Below, one piece after another: positions 7,727 to 16,916 of a DNA stretch of 64,000 bases; the stretch's first letter is position 1; every line of letters begins with the position of its first letter. The notes under the pieces were generated by a model that was given only the letters and a program-made list of their open reading frames with translations, did no database searches and was not told the DNA's origin. The position numbers and the translations under genes were made by a program. Source of the stretch: Mediannikoviicoccus vaginalis (GTDB taxonomy: Bacteria > Bacillota > Clostridia > Tissierellales > Peptoniphilaceae); contig NZ_CAKMRI010000001.1 of assembly GCF_928097925.1 (NCBI RefSeq), positions 1,798,001-1,862,000 of the forward strand, written 5' to 3'.

Positions 7727-8904
7727 TGAAGATAAATTTTAATAAAGAAGACAATACAAAGCTCTTCTACAGACTTTTAACGGTCTTTATTTCCATACTT
7801 TTCTTTTTTATAATCTATCGCTTTGACGGTTTTAAAAAGGGATTTGGAAATATATTTAGTATACTTTCACCAATTATTTATGGTGGGGTTATTGCATATA
7901 TACTAAATATGCCCATGGATTTTATTGAAAGAAATTTAAATAAGATAAGTGGATTTAGAAAGCTTTCTTTTAAAAAGAAGAGAATGATATCTCTAATAAT
8001 TACTTACTTAATCGTAATTATTTTAATAGTTGTATTCTTCTCCCTTTTAATTCCACAAATAGTTGACTCGGTTTCAAAGTTAAGCGACATGATATCTGAT
8101 TATTTAAAAAATAATGAGTTTGAGTCATGGGGAGAGTTTTTCAACAAGTATGGTGTTAATGAAAAAGTATCTGACTTTTTAACAGAACGAATAGCACAGT
8201 TAACAGAATATTTAAAGAGTATTTTATCAAAGGTTGGACCAAAATTAACCTCCTTTGCATCTGGATTTGTTTCAGTGCTTTTCAAACTTGGAATTGGACT
8301 TATAGTGTCACTATACCTTTTAAATGACAAAGAACACTTTGGAGCAATGTCAAAGAAAGCGACCTTTGCAATCTTTCCTAAGAAAGTCGCAGCAAAGTTA
8401 ATAAGCATTGCAAGGGACATTGGAAAGACCGTTAAACAAACTTTAACAGGTGACCTATTGGCATCAATTATTTTAGGTATAGAAATATCTGTAGTATTAC
8501 TTGTCCTAAAGGTTGAAGGCGTAATTATCATGGGAATACTAATCGCACTAACCAATATGATTCCATATATCGGACCGATTATTGGAGCAATCCCAGTGTT
8601 TATAATGATTGGTGTTCAAGATATAAAGGCGGCATTTATATTCTTAATAGCAATTGTAATAGGGCAACAGCTTGATGGAAATGTTATAAAGCCAAGAATT
8701 CACTCTGACTCCATAGGAATAAATTCATTTTGGATACTGTTTGCAATTATAATTGGTGGATCCATGTTTGGAATAATAGGAATGATTATAGGTGTTCCAA
8801 TTTTTGCAGTCATTTTCGGCTTAGTAAAAGAACTTATAGAATACATCCTAGCTAGAAAAAACCTACCAGTAAACACATCTGAATATGAAGTTGATAAAAA
8901 ATAG
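7726..8904 (+). CDS. AI-2E/PerM family transporter
   Basis: A 392-residue membrane protein of the UPF0118 (AI-2E transporter) family. It has two N-terminal membrane segments, a soluble helical stretch (~100-180) and then five or six membrane segments. The conserved region IGPIIGAIPVF and the GQQLDGNVIKPRI motif are diagnostic. Family members export diverse small molecules or sodium; the true substrate is unknown. Its start overlaps the malic enzyme stop (TAATG) and a terminator follows, so the two form a bicistron. Confidence 0.85.
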   Translation: MKINFNKEDNTKLFYRLLTVFISILFFFIIYRFDGFKKGFGNIFSILSPIIYGGVIAYILNMPMDFIERNLNKISGFRKLSFKKKRMISLIITYLIVIILIVVFFSLLIPQIVDSVSKLSDMISDYLKNNEFESWGEFFNKYGVNEKVSDFLTERIAQLTEYLKSILSKVGPKLTSFASGFVSVLFKLGIGLIVSLYLLNDKEHFGAMSKKATFAIFPKKVAAKLISIARDIGKTVKQTLTGDLLASIILGIEISVVLLVLKVEGVIIMGILIALTNMIPYIGPIIGAIPVFIMIGVQDIKAAFIFLIAIVIGQQLDGNVIKPRIHSDSIGINSFWILFAIIIGGSMFGIIGMIIGVPIFAVIFGLVKELIEYILARKNLPVNTSEYEVDKK

Positions 8905-8906
8905 AG

Positions 8907-8935
8907 AAGGTCGGTACATTGTACCGGCTTTTTAA
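8907..8935 (+). terminator. Terminator after AI-2E family gene
   Basis: AAGGTCGGTAC (8907-8917) pairs with GTACCGGCTTT (8921-8931) with a T-run behind it. Confidence 0.8.
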
Positions 8936-9057
8936 ATGTAGATAATACATCTTTATAACAAAGCTCTATTAATCAATCATAAAAAAATTAGATTTTAATA
9001 CAAAAGAAATTGTTTTCATGGTATAATCAGAGTAAGGTAAATTAACGGGAGGTAAAG

Positions 9058-11118
9058 ATGAAAACATATACAACAGATAAGATTAGAAATTTATGTTTAG
9101 TTGGGCATAGTGGAGTTGGTAAAACTAGCTTAATCGAATCGATGTTAAACATCACTGGCGTGACTAAACGTATAGGTAAAGTTGAAGAGGGAAACACCGT
9201 TTCTGACTTTTCAAAGGAAGAGATAAAGAGGGGCTCTTCAATCAATACAACCGTTATCCCAATAGAATATGACGGTTTCAAAGTAAATCTAATAGACACT
9301 CCGGGATATTTCGACTTTAAGAACGAAGTTTACTCAGCACTAAGAGCTTCTGAAGCGGCACTTGTATTAATAGACTCTTCAAGTGGAATAGAAGTTGGAA
9401 CTGAAAAAGTTCTTAATTATACAAAGGAAATTCAATTACCAAGAATAATATTCGTAAATAAGATGGAGAAAGAAAATGCAAATCTAAACAAAATAGTCTC
9501 CGATCTTCATATAAATTTTGATAAAAAAGTTATTCCTTTTACACTTACAATGGGTGAAGGCGAAAACTTTACAGGACTTATTGACGTATTAAACAAAAAA
9601 GCATATGAATATGATGGATTTACAAGAAAAGAAGTTCCTATTCCTGAAAATAGAGTTGACGAAGTTGAAGTTGTTTATGGCGAAATAGTTGAAATCGTTG
9701 CAGAAAGTGACGAAGAGCTTATGAACAAGTATTTCGATGGTGAAGAGTTTAACCACGAAGAACTTATGGAAGGTATAACAACTGCGCTTCTAGAAGGATC
9801 AGCAGTTCCTCTAGTGGCAGGTTCAACAGATACGGGAGCAGGTATCGATATACTTCTTGAAACAATAACCGAATTTATGCCAGCGCCTTCAGATGAAAGA
9901 GCAAAATATGGATTTAGACTTGAAGATGGAAACTACAGAGGAGTTCATCCTGATGAACCACTTTCAGCAGTTGTATTCAAAACTATAACTGACCCATTTG
10001 TAGGAAAGATTTCCATATTTAAAGTTGTTTCAGGAAAGCTTACTAAAGACACTGAAATATATAATGCAAATAAAGACAAGACAGAAAAAATTGGTAACCT
10101 ATTCTACATTAGAGGTAAAGAGCAAATAGAAACAAACGAAGTTGTTGCAGGGGACATTGGTGCTATTTCAAAACTTAGCATTACAGAAACTGGGGACACA
10201 CTTTGCACAAAGGCTCATCCAATAGAGTACAAGGCGCTAAAGGTTCCAAAAGCATCATACTACATTGCCATTGAACCGGTTTCAAAGGGAGATGAAGACA
10301 AGATTTCATCTGCACTTTCAAAACTACAAGAGGAAGATCCAAGTCTTAATGTTGAAAGAAATCCTGAAACAAAACAACTTGTAATCGGTGGACAAGGTAA
10401 TGTTCAACTACAATCAATACTAAATAGACTTAAAGATGAATTTGGCGTTGGAACAGAAATAATTCCACTTAAGATTGCATATAGAGAAACTATCAAGGGC
10501 AAATCAGATGTTCAAGGTAAACACAAGAAACAATCTGGTGGTGCAGGACAATATGGTGATGTATTTATTAGATTCGAACCAACAGAAGAAGACTTTGTTT
10601 TCGAAGAAGAAGTATTCGGTGGTGCAGTTCCAAAGAACTACTTCCCTGCAGTTGAAAAAGGTTTAATAGAGTCACTTGAAAAGGGACCATTGGCAGGATA
10701 CCCAGTAGTTAATATCAAAGCAACACTTTATGATGGATCATACCATCCAGTTGACTCAAACGAAATGGCATTTAAGATGGCAGCGCAACTTGCCTTCAGA
10801 AAAGGTATTAAAGAAGCAAAACCAGTACTACTTGAACCTATAATGAAAATAGTTATTACAGTTCCAGAAGAGTACATGGGTGATGTTATGGGAGACATGA
10901 ACAAGAGACGTGGTAGAATTCTTGGAATGGATTCACAAGAAGACGGAACACAAGTTGTTACAGCGGAAGCTCCACATGCAGAACTTTTTGAATACTCAAT
11001 TGACCTTCGTTCAATGACACAGGCAAGAGGGGACTTTGAAATGGAATTTGAAAGATATGAAGAAGTTCCATCAAATGTTGCAGAAAAAATTATAGAACAA
11101 GCAGGTACGGAAGAATAA
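9058..11118 (+). CDS. Elongation factor G-like GTPase (EF-G2 type)
   Basis: A 686-residue translational GTPase with the EF-G domain order. The P-loop is GHSGVGKT rather than the AHIDAGKT of canonical EF-G. The G3 box is DTPGYFDF, with Tyr where canonical factors have the catalytic His, and the G4 box reads NKME instead of NKMD. Domain IV is present (KHKKQSGGAGQYGDV), and the C-terminus holds EYMGDVMGDMNKRRGRILGM. These features fit the EF-G2-like paralogue family whose role is unclear, not the main translocase. GGGAGG precedes ATG 9058. It is monocistronic between terminators. Confidence 0.85.
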   Translation: MKTYTTDKIRNLCLVGHSGVGKTSLIESMLNITGVTKRIGKVEEGNTVSDFSKEEIKRGSSINTTVIPIEYDGFKVNLIDTPGYFDFKNEVYSALRASEAALVLIDSSSGIEVGTEKVLNYTKEIQLPRIIFVNKMEKENANLNKIVSDLHINFDKKVIPFTLTMGEGENFTGLIDVLNKKAYEYDGFTRKEVPIPENRVDEVEVVYGEIVEIVAESDEELMNKYFDGEEFNHEELMEGITTALLEGSAVPLVAGSTDTGAGIDILLETITEFMPAPSDERAKYGFRLEDGNYRGVHPDEPLSAVVFKTITDPFVGKISIFKVVSGKLTKDTEIYNANKDKTEKIGNLFYIRGKEQIETNEVVAGDIGAISKLSITETGDTLCTKAHPIEYKALKVPKASYYIAIEPVSKGDEDKISSALSKLQEEDPSLNVERNPETKQLVIGGQGNVQLQSILNRLKDEFGVGTEIIPLKIAYRETIKGKSDVQGKHKKQSGGAGQYGDVFIRFEPTEEDFVFEEEVFGGAVPKNYFPAVEKGLIESLEKGPLAGYPVVNIKATLYDGSYHPVDSNEMAFKMAAQLAFRKGIKEAKPVLLEPIMKIVITVPEEYMGDVMGDMNKRRGRILGMDSQEDGTQVVTAEAPHAELFEYSIDLRSMTQARGDFEMEFERYEEVPSNVAEKIIEQAGTEE

Positions 11119-11122
11119 AATT

Positions 11123-11153
11123 AAAGGTCGACCCATATGGGTTGACCTTTTTT
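11123..11153 (+). terminator. Terminator after EF-G-like gene
   Basis: AAAGGTCGACCC and GGGTTGACCTTT pair around a short loop and are followed by Ts. Confidence 0.88.
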
Positions 11154-11175
11154 GAAACCATTTTATTTCTCATTA

Positions 11176-11203
11176 TTGAAAATTTATCTCATTATGATAT
11201 AAT
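11176..11203 (+). promoter_or_regulatory. ctsR operon promoter
   Basis: TTGAAA (11176-11181), a 16-nt spacer and TATAAT (11198-11203), placed just upstream of the CtsR operator and ctsR. It fits a sigma-A promoter. Confidence 0.7.
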
Positions 11204-11234
11204 AAACATACAGAGAAATTTTTTTTATAAACTA

Positions 11235-11251
11235 GGTCAAAGAAAGTCAAA
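11235..11251 (+). promoter_or_regulatory. CtsR operator
   Basis: GGTCAAA-GAA-AGTCAAA matches the direct heptad repeat bound by CtsR. It lies between the promoter and the ctsR start, so CtsR should block its own operon until heat or protein stress. Confidence 0.88.
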
Positions 11252-11266
11252 GTTAGGGGTGGAACC

Positions 11267-11728
11267 ATGGCAGGATTAAGTAATTCAATAGAAAGTTTTT
11301 TAAAAGAATTACTCTCACAAACTGAAGATGGAATTTTGGAAATAGGTAGAAATGACTTGGCAAGTCAGTTTAACTGCGCTCCTTCTCAAATAAATTATGT
11401 ACTAACAACAAGGTTTACTCCATACAAGGGATATTATATTGAGAGTAGACGAGGAGGAAGCGGGTATATAAAAATTACAAAGCTTGCTTTTAGTGAAGTT
11501 GGTTATATTGATGAGCTTATAAACGAAGTTATTGGCACTAGTATAACTAAGGACAAGGCCAATAGTATAGTGAAGAGTCTATACGAAGAAGAAGTACTAA
11601 CTAAAAGAGAAGGCAGGCTTATTATACATGCACTTGAAGACACTGCACTTACAAATGTGGACAACAACATTAGAAATGTTGTACGTGCAGATTTACTTCG
11701 TAACATGCTCTTAGCTTTTCTAAGATAG
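11267..11728 (+). CDS. ctsR: Transcriptional repressor CtsR
   Basis: A 153-residue repressor of class III heat-shock genes. The N-terminal winged helix-turn-helix is clear (GRNDLASQFNCAPSQINYVLTTRF), followed by the glycine-rich wing ESRRGGSGYIKI; the C-terminal dimerisation region is of usual length. It binds the heptad repeat 16 nt upstream of its own start. A downstream mcsA and clpC complete the operon. In relatives CtsR is released by heat or by McsA/McsB action; mcsB is not found here, so release may differ. Confidence 0.95.
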   Translation: MAGLSNSIESFLKELLSQTEDGILEIGRNDLASQFNCAPSQINYVLTTRFTPYKGYYIESRRGGSGYIKITKLAFSEVGYIDELINEVIGTSITKDKANSIVKSLYEEEVLTKREGRLIIHALEDTALTNVDNNIRNVVRADLLRNMLLAFLR

Positions 11729-11738
11729 GAGGTAACTT

Positions 11739-12314
11739 ATGAAATGCGATAAATGTAATAATGAATCTACTTTTGAAATTCATTTTTATGATGGAGAAAA
11801 ACATAGAGTGATGAATCTATGTAAGGATTGTTATTCAAAATATATGAATGAAATATTTCCGCAAGATGAAAACGGAATAGATTTTAGCAAGTTTAAAGAT
11901 TTTATTAAGAGTGATGAAGGTCAAGCTATTACAGATCTTTTAAAGGAAGCTCTTAATGTGAAGATAAACTTCGACATTATGAATATGAAAAATAATAGAG
12001 AAGAGCAAAAGACCTTGGATAAATGTCCAAATTGTTTTAAAACTTTAGAAGATATACTTGAAGACAAAAAGTTTGGCTGTTCCGAATGTTACACAACATT
12101 TAAGGACAGGCTTGATGACGAATTTTTAAAGAATATGGCAAATGGTTCTGAAGCCAACGAAGAAGAAAATGTGGAGATTAAAATTCTCGTTAATAAGATA
12201 GAAAAAAAGGAAGAGGCTCTAAAAGATTCTATTGAAAAGGAAGACTTTGAAGGAGCTTGTGAACTTCGAGATGAAATAAATAAGCTTAAATCGGACTTGG
12301 AGAACTTAAAGTAG
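11739..12314 (+). CDS. mcsA: McsA-like zinc-finger / UVR-domain protein
   Basis: A 191-residue protein with two pairs of CxxC motifs (CDKC with CKDC, then CPNC with CSEC) for zinc binding and a C-terminal UVR coiled segment (KEDFEGACELRDEINKLKSDLE). In Bacillus McsA activates the arginine kinase McsB and helps control CtsR and ClpC. Here clpC follows after 18 nt and no mcsB lies between, so the protein may act directly on CtsR or ClpC. Ribosome site AGGAGG sits just upstream of ATG 11739. Confidence 0.88.
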   Translation: MKCDKCNNESTFEIHFYDGEKHRVMNLCKDCYSKYMNEIFPQDENGIDFSKFKDFIKSDEGQAITDLLKEALNVKINFDIMNMKNNREEQKTLDKCPNCFKTLEDILEDKKFGCSECYTTFKDRLDDEFLKNMANGSEANEEENVEIKILVNKIEKKEEALKDSIEKEDFEGACELRDEINKLKSDLENLK

Positions 12315-12332
12315 TCTAAGAAAGGAGCTATT

Positions 12333-14786
12333 ATGGCGAAAAATTTTGGAAATGTTGAAAAGCTCTTGAGCAGAGCTGCCCAGGAAGCTTTTAATTTTAA
12401 ACACGACTATATTGGTACGGAACATGTACTGCTTGCCTTTATGAAACTGGAAACAGAAGATACGGAAATTTTGGAAAGAGCTGGCGCGGTATATGAAAAT
12501 TTATATAAAGTAATCTTACAGAGCATTGGAATAGGAAATTCTGTTTCAGTTCCAGAAACTCTAACACCAAGGGTTAAGAGGATGATGGAGAGTAGCAGAA
12601 ACTTTGCAAGAAATGCAGGCTCAATATTTGTTGGAACGGAACATATTCTAATGGCCCTTGTTGATGACGATGACTCATTTTCATCATACATGATGAATGT
12701 GACTGGAGTTGACAAAGATTTAATCAGACAGGAGTTAAAGAAACACTTCTCCGACAAAAAAGAATCTAATCAACAGACTGGTCAAGGTAAAAAAAAGGAA
12801 AAGTCCTTGGTGGACAAGTTTACTAAAAATTTAAATGAACTTGCTAAAGAGGGCAAGATTGATCCAGTTGTTGGAAGGGACAAGGAGATAGAAAGATTAA
12901 TTCAGGTTCTATTAAGAAGAACTAAAAATAATCCAGTGCTTATTGGAGAGCCTGGAGTAGGTAAAACTGCAATTGCAGAAGGTCTTGCTCAAAGGATTGT
13001 TGAGGGAGATATTCCTGAAATTATTAAGGATAAGGAGATTGTATCTCTTGACCTTGCAGGAATGGTTGCAGGAACCAAGTACAGAGGTGACTTTGAAGAG
13101 AGAATTAAGGGCGTAATCGAAGAGTTGATGAAAAAGGATGATATAATCCTATTCATTGACGAGTTCCACACTTTAATCGGCGCCGGAGGATCAGAGGGAG
13201 CCCTTGATGCGGCAAATATATTAAAGCCAAACCTAGCGAGAGGGGACTTACAAATCATCGGCGCAACAACCATTGATGAATATAGAAAGCATATTGAAAA
13301 GGACCAAGCCCTTGAAAGAAGACTTCAACCAATAGTTGTGGAACAACCTAGCATCGAAGAATCAAAGACCATCTTAAAGGGAATAAGGGATAAGTTTGAA
13401 GCCCATCATAAGGTTAAGATTACCGATGAATCAATAGATGCGGCGGTGGAACTTTCTGCAAGATATATTACAGACAGATTTTTACCGGATAAGGCAATAG
13501 ATTTGATTGATGAAGCCTGCTCAAAGATAAGAATAAAAAATTATATTGCACCACCTGATATAAAAGACATGCAAGAAGAAGTTGATATGTTAAAGAGCAA
13601 AAAAGAACAGGCAGTATCAACTCAGGACTTTGAAAAAGCGGCTAAGCTTCGTGACGAAATTAGAGAAAAGAGAGAGACTCTAGAAAAAGTTCAAGAGGAG
13701 TGGAAGATGCAAAAGTCCACAAGAGACATGAGCATTGGCTTTGAAGACATTGCCATCATTGTTTCTGACTGGTCAAATGTACCAGTAACTTCCATGACCA
13801 AGGAAGAAAGCGAAAAATATTTGAACTTAGACAAGAATTTAAAGAAGATTGTAATTGGACAGGATGAAGCTATCGACTCCATTTCAAAAGCAATAAAGAG
13901 AGCAAGGGTTGGACTTAAAAATCCGGACAAGCCAATAGGATCCTTTATATTTGTGGGACCAACTGGAGTTGGTAAGACCTACTTGGCAAAGAGCCTTGCA
14001 AAGGAACTTTTTGGTGGCGAAGAGGCCATGATTAGAATCGATATGTCAGAGTATATGGAAAAATTCTCCGTATCAAGACTAATAGGTTCTCCTCCAGGAT
14101 ATGTTGGTTATGAAGAAGGTGGACAGTTAACGGAAGCAGTTAGAAGAAAGCCTTATTCAGTGGTACTATTTGACGAAATTGAAAAGGCACATCCCGATGT
14201 ATTCAACACCCTTTTACAAGTGCTTGACGATGGTAGACTAACCGATTCACAGGGTAGAGTCATCGACTTTAAAAACACAATTTTAATAATGACATCAAAT
14301 GTGGGGGCAAGTGACTTACAAAAGAAAAACAGTTTAGGATTCTCTTCTGGAGAAGATGTTGAAAAGGAAGAGTATGAAAGAAATAAAGAAATAATCAGTG
14401 AAGCACTTAAGAGAAACTTTAGACCAGAGTTCTTAAATAGACTTGACGAGACAATACTGTTTAAAAACCTTACTGAAAAAGATGTGGCAAAGGTGTCTTC
14501 AATTATGCTAGATGAAATGGCAGAAAGACTTCAAAAGCTAGACATCAGCGTGACATATGGAGATAGTCTTGTTAAATTTGTTGCCAAGGAAGGCTTTGAC
14601 AAGGAGTATGGAGCAAGACCTCTTGAAAGAGTTATTAGAACAAAGATAGAGGACTCACTGGCAGAAGCGGTACTAAGTGGAGAAGTGAAAAAATCTGACT
14701 TAATTGAAATAAAAGTTGTTAAAGGCAAAATCAAATTTAATAAAAAAGAAGAACCAAAAGAGGATTTGGAAGAGATAACAGTTTAG
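12333..14786 (+). CDS. clpC: ClpC-type AAA+ unfoldase
   Basis: An 817-residue Hsp100 protein that unfolds substrates and feeds them to ClpP. Domains: N-domain (residues ~1-145), first AAA+ module with Walker A GEPGVGKT and Walker B ILFIDEFH, a middle UVR-bearing coiled segment (TQDFEKAAKLRDEI), and a second AAA+ module with GPTGVGKT, VLFDEIEK and the C-terminal D2 small domain. The middle domain identifies ClpC rather than ClpB. It is the third gene of the ctsR operon and so should be under CtsR. Its last 74 nt recur 3.8 kb downstream beyond an ABC cassette. Confidence 0.96.
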   Translation: MAKNFGNVEKLLSRAAQEAFNFKHDYIGTEHVLLAFMKLETEDTEILERAGAVYENLYKVILQSIGIGNSVSVPETLTPRVKRMMESSRNFARNAGSIFVGTEHILMALVDDDDSFSSYMMNVTGVDKDLIRQELKKHFSDKKESNQQTGQGKKKEKSLVDKFTKNLNELAKEGKIDPVVGRDKEIERLIQVLLRRTKNNPVLIGEPGVGKTAIAEGLAQRIVEGDIPEIIKDKEIVSLDLAGMVAGTKYRGDFEERIKGVIEELMKKDDIILFIDEFHTLIGAGGSEGALDAANILKPNLARGDLQIIGATTIDEYRKHIEKDQALERRLQPIVVEQPSIEESKTILKGIRDKFEAHHKVKITDESIDAAVELSARYITDRFLPDKAIDLIDEACSKIRIKNYIAPPDIKDMQEEVDMLKSKKEQAVSTQDFEKAAKLRDEIREKRETLEKVQEEWKMQKSTRDMSIGFEDIAIIVSDWSNVPVTSMTKEESEKYLNLDKNLKKIVIGQDEAIDSISKAIKRARVGLKNPDKPIGSFIFVGPTGVGKTYLAKSLAKELFGGEEAMIRIDMSEYMEKFSVSRLIGSPPGYVGYEEGGQLTEAVRRKPYSVVLFDEIEKAHPDVFNTLLQVLDDGRLTDSQGRVIDFKNTILIMTSNVGASDLQKKNSLGFSSGEDVEKEEYERNKEIISEALKRNFRPEFLNRLDETILFKNLTEKDVAKVSSIMLDEMAERLQKLDISVTYGDSLVKFVAKEGFDKEYGARPLERVIRTKIEDSLAEAVLSGEVKKSDLIEIKVVKGKIKFNKKEEPKEDLEEITV

Positions 14787-14813
14787 AAAGAGGGCCATGG
14801 GCCTTCTTTTTTT
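14740..14813 (+). repeat. clpC 3' end plus terminator, copy 1 of a direct repeat
   Basis: The last ~15 codons of clpC with its terminator. A near-identical copy, with about three substitutions and one indel, lies at 18536-18608. The two copies bracket the ABC-exporter cassette. Confidence 0.9.
14785..14813 (+). terminator. clpC operon terminator
   Basis: GAAAGAGGGCC, loop AT, GGGCCTTC and seven Ts. The same terminator recurs at 18581-18608 before radA. Confidence 0.9.
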
Positions 14814-14953
14814 GACTTTCTATTATAGAAAATTTTTTAGCTTTAGTATGGTAGTAACTTAAAATTAAAAAATAAATGAATATAAATTAATTTGACTTAA
14901 CCAATTAACTATTGGTATTATGAATATAATATAAAAAAGAAAGTAGGATCATC

Positions 14954-15054
14954 ATGTTAGAAATAATTAATAGAAATATATAAATTGTATTTCCGTTATG
15001 TGGTATGTGATTGGAGCATGTGGCATTGGAACAGATCCTACAGGTTTACATTAA
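14954..15054 (+). pseudogene. Candidate 32-residue Cys-containing peptide gene, out of frame at a TATATA run
   Basis: A start with the ribosome-like site AGTAGGA reads MLEIINRNI and then stops at 14981. Two bases off, the frame from 14983 reads NCISVMWYVIGACGIGTDPT plus GLH before a TAA. Removing one TA from the TATATA run at about 14976-14981 would join the two into a 32-residue peptide with two Cys ten residues apart and a Gly-rich tail. It sits 188 nt ahead of two ABC exporter half-transporters, the position of a secreted-peptide precursor. It could be a frameshifted gene, a slippage-switched gene or chance; no modifying enzyme is nearby. Confidence 0.45.
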
Positions 15055-15137
15055 TAATTTTGATTTTAATAATGAAATTAATCATGATTTTAGATTTATA
15101 TATAAATTTATTTTCTTGAGAAGAATAAAAAATAAAA

Positions 15138-15221
15138 ATGCAAAATGGAAATATTACTAATTCAGATATGACAAATGCACAAATTAAGATTAGTAATACA
15201 TGCAATTTAACGGTTTATTAG
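15138..15221 (+). CDS. Possible 27-residue peptide ahead of the ABC pair
   Basis: A short open frame starting MQNGNITNSDMTNAQIK and ending SNTCNLTVY. It has one Cys and no strong ribosome site, only A-rich sequence. It ends 21 nt before the first ABC gene. It may be a second peptide or nothing; I include it because the whole interval is otherwise non-coding. Confidence 0.25.
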   Translation: MQNGNITNSDMTNAQIKISNTCNLTVY

Positions 15222-15242
15222 ATAACATGGAGGCTATAATTA

Positions 15243-16916
15243 GTGGAAAAAATTAAATTTAATTTTAAAGATATTACTATTTTTTTCTTGGTTTCTATTA
15301 TTTCAAATTTCTTAACAATAAGATTATCCTTTATTTCAGGAGATATTATTAATAAGATATATGACAAAACTTTAATGGATAATTTGCTAATTTATAGTAT
15401 GAAGTTAATTTTAATTGTAGTTCTTGCCATGGGTAGCGTCACAATTAAAAATTCATATAGAGTATATTTAGTTAGCAACAAATCAGGAAAATATAGGACT
15501 ATTTTATATAACAAGATATTAAACAAGAAACTTGGTGAGTTTAAGAAAAACGCTCCGTCATATTATCATAATTTATTATATAGTGATATTGAAACACTTA
15601 GGGGTAATTATTTAAATTCTAAACTATTAATGATGGACAGTGTGTTGCTGTTATTAGGGGCATCAATTTCCATAACCAACATACACTATGTATTTTTAAT
15701 CATAGCAATTCTTTCTGCCTTTATTCCATATTTAATACCAAAGTTTTTTGAAGGTTATATGGATAGACAAAGAGTCGTAAATTCTAAGGCATCTGAGGAT
15801 TATATTTCTTTTGTCAAAGAAGGAGTTTTAGGCGTTGAAACTATAAGAGATTATCATATAGAAGATAATTTTATAGAAGATTTTTCAAAATACAAAAATA
15901 ATTTATTAGAAAGTGGAAATAAGTTGATGGATATTCAAAATTTAATTGTCGCATCATCCATATTTTCTGGATTTCTAATGTATGCAGTTATTTTGTCAAG
16001 TGGTGTACTCTTACATAATAGAGGTTTAATATCAATAGGTGCAATTTTTGTGGCTTCCCAACTTACAAACAGTATTAAATCTCCAGTTATTGATATTATT
16101 AATAACAAAATTTATATGAATTCAACTAAATCTATTAGGGAAAAATTATTAAGTGAATTAACCGAAGATAAAATCATAGAAAAAGACAAGAATTTTAGTT
16201 TTAAAGATAAGATTAGTATTGAGAATTTAAGTTTTTCCTATGATGGAGAAAATAGAATTTTAGAAGATGTAAATTTAGAAATTTACAAGAACAACAAATA
16301 TCTTATCATAGGAGAAAGTGGTAGTGGAAAATCTACGTTTTTTAAAATATTAATGAAATGGATTGAAAATTTCTCAGGTAATATTTTTGTAGATAGTAAG
16401 AATACTAATGAAATAACAACGCAGGAATGGAATAAAGAATTTGTTCCTGTATTACAAGAAACTTATATTTTTGAAAAGTCGGTTGGATTTAATATTACAT
16501 TTGAAGAAAATTATGATGAAAAAAGATTAGCAGAAGCTATAAAAACATCTGGTCTTTCAGATTTTGTATCAAAATTAGATAAGGGTATAAACACAGTCAT
16601 TAAGGGAGATGGTTCAAATATTTCTGGGGGAGAGAAAAAGAGAATCGGTATTGCCAGAGCTTTGTATAAAAATGGAAATGTATTGCTAGTGGATGAACCT
16701 TTTTCGTCAATAGATAAAAAGACTCAAGAGCAAATTGAAAAAATGTTATTAAGTCTTGAAGACAAAACAATATTAAATATAAGCCACAGTTATGATGAAA
16801 ATTTTATTAGACAATACGATTATGTAATACATTTTGAAAATGGAATAGTTAGAGTTTTTGATTCAAAAAGTTACTGTTTAAATGATAAGGACGATGCATA
16901 TGATAAAAATAAGTAA
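15243..16916 (+). CDS. ABC exporter half-transporter, first of a pair
   Basis: A 557-residue membrane-fused ABC exporter: about six membrane segments in residues ~10-290, then a nucleotide-binding domain with Walker A GESGSGKST, signature ISGGEKKRIGIARAL and Walker B VLLVDEPFSSID. No C39 peptidase domain is present. The start is a GTG with GGAGG nine bases upstream. It overlaps the next gene and both should form one heterodimer that exports a peptide or other hydrophobic substrate. AT content and lysine/isoleucine richness are higher than in clpC and radA, consistent with recent transfer. The substrate is unknown; the small peptide frame upstream is a candidate. Confidence 0.85.
   Translation: MEKIKFNFKDITIFFLVSIISNFLTIRLSFISGDIINKIYDKTLMDNLLIYSMKLILIVVLAMGSVTIKNSYRVYLVSNKSGKYRTILYNKILNKKLGEFKKNAPSYYHNLLYSDIETLRGNYLNSKLLMMDSVLLLLGASISITNIHYVFLIIAILSAFIPYLIPKFFEGYMDRQRVVNSKASEDYISFVKEGVLGVETIRDYHIEDNFIEDFSKYKNNLLESGNKLMDIQNLIVASSIFSGFLMYAVILSSGVLLHNRGLISIGAIFVASQLTNSIKSPVIDIINNKIYMNSTKSIREKLLSELTEDKIIEKDKNFSFKDKISIENLSFSYDGENRILEDVNLEIYKNNKYLIIGESGSGKSTFFKILMKWIENFSGNIFVDSKNTNEITTQEWNKEFVPVLQETYIFEKSVGFNITFEENYDEKRLAEAIKTSGLSDFVSKLDKGINTVIKGDGSNISGGEKKRIGIARALYKNGNVLLVDEPFSSIDKKTQEQIEKMLLSLEDKTILNISHSYDENFIRQYDYVIHFENGIVRVFDSKSYCLNDKDDAYDKNK

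Noticed and set aside
9042-9299. Minus-strand frame over the EF-G-like start
   Set aside because: It lies opposite conserved GTPase codons and has no ribosome site.
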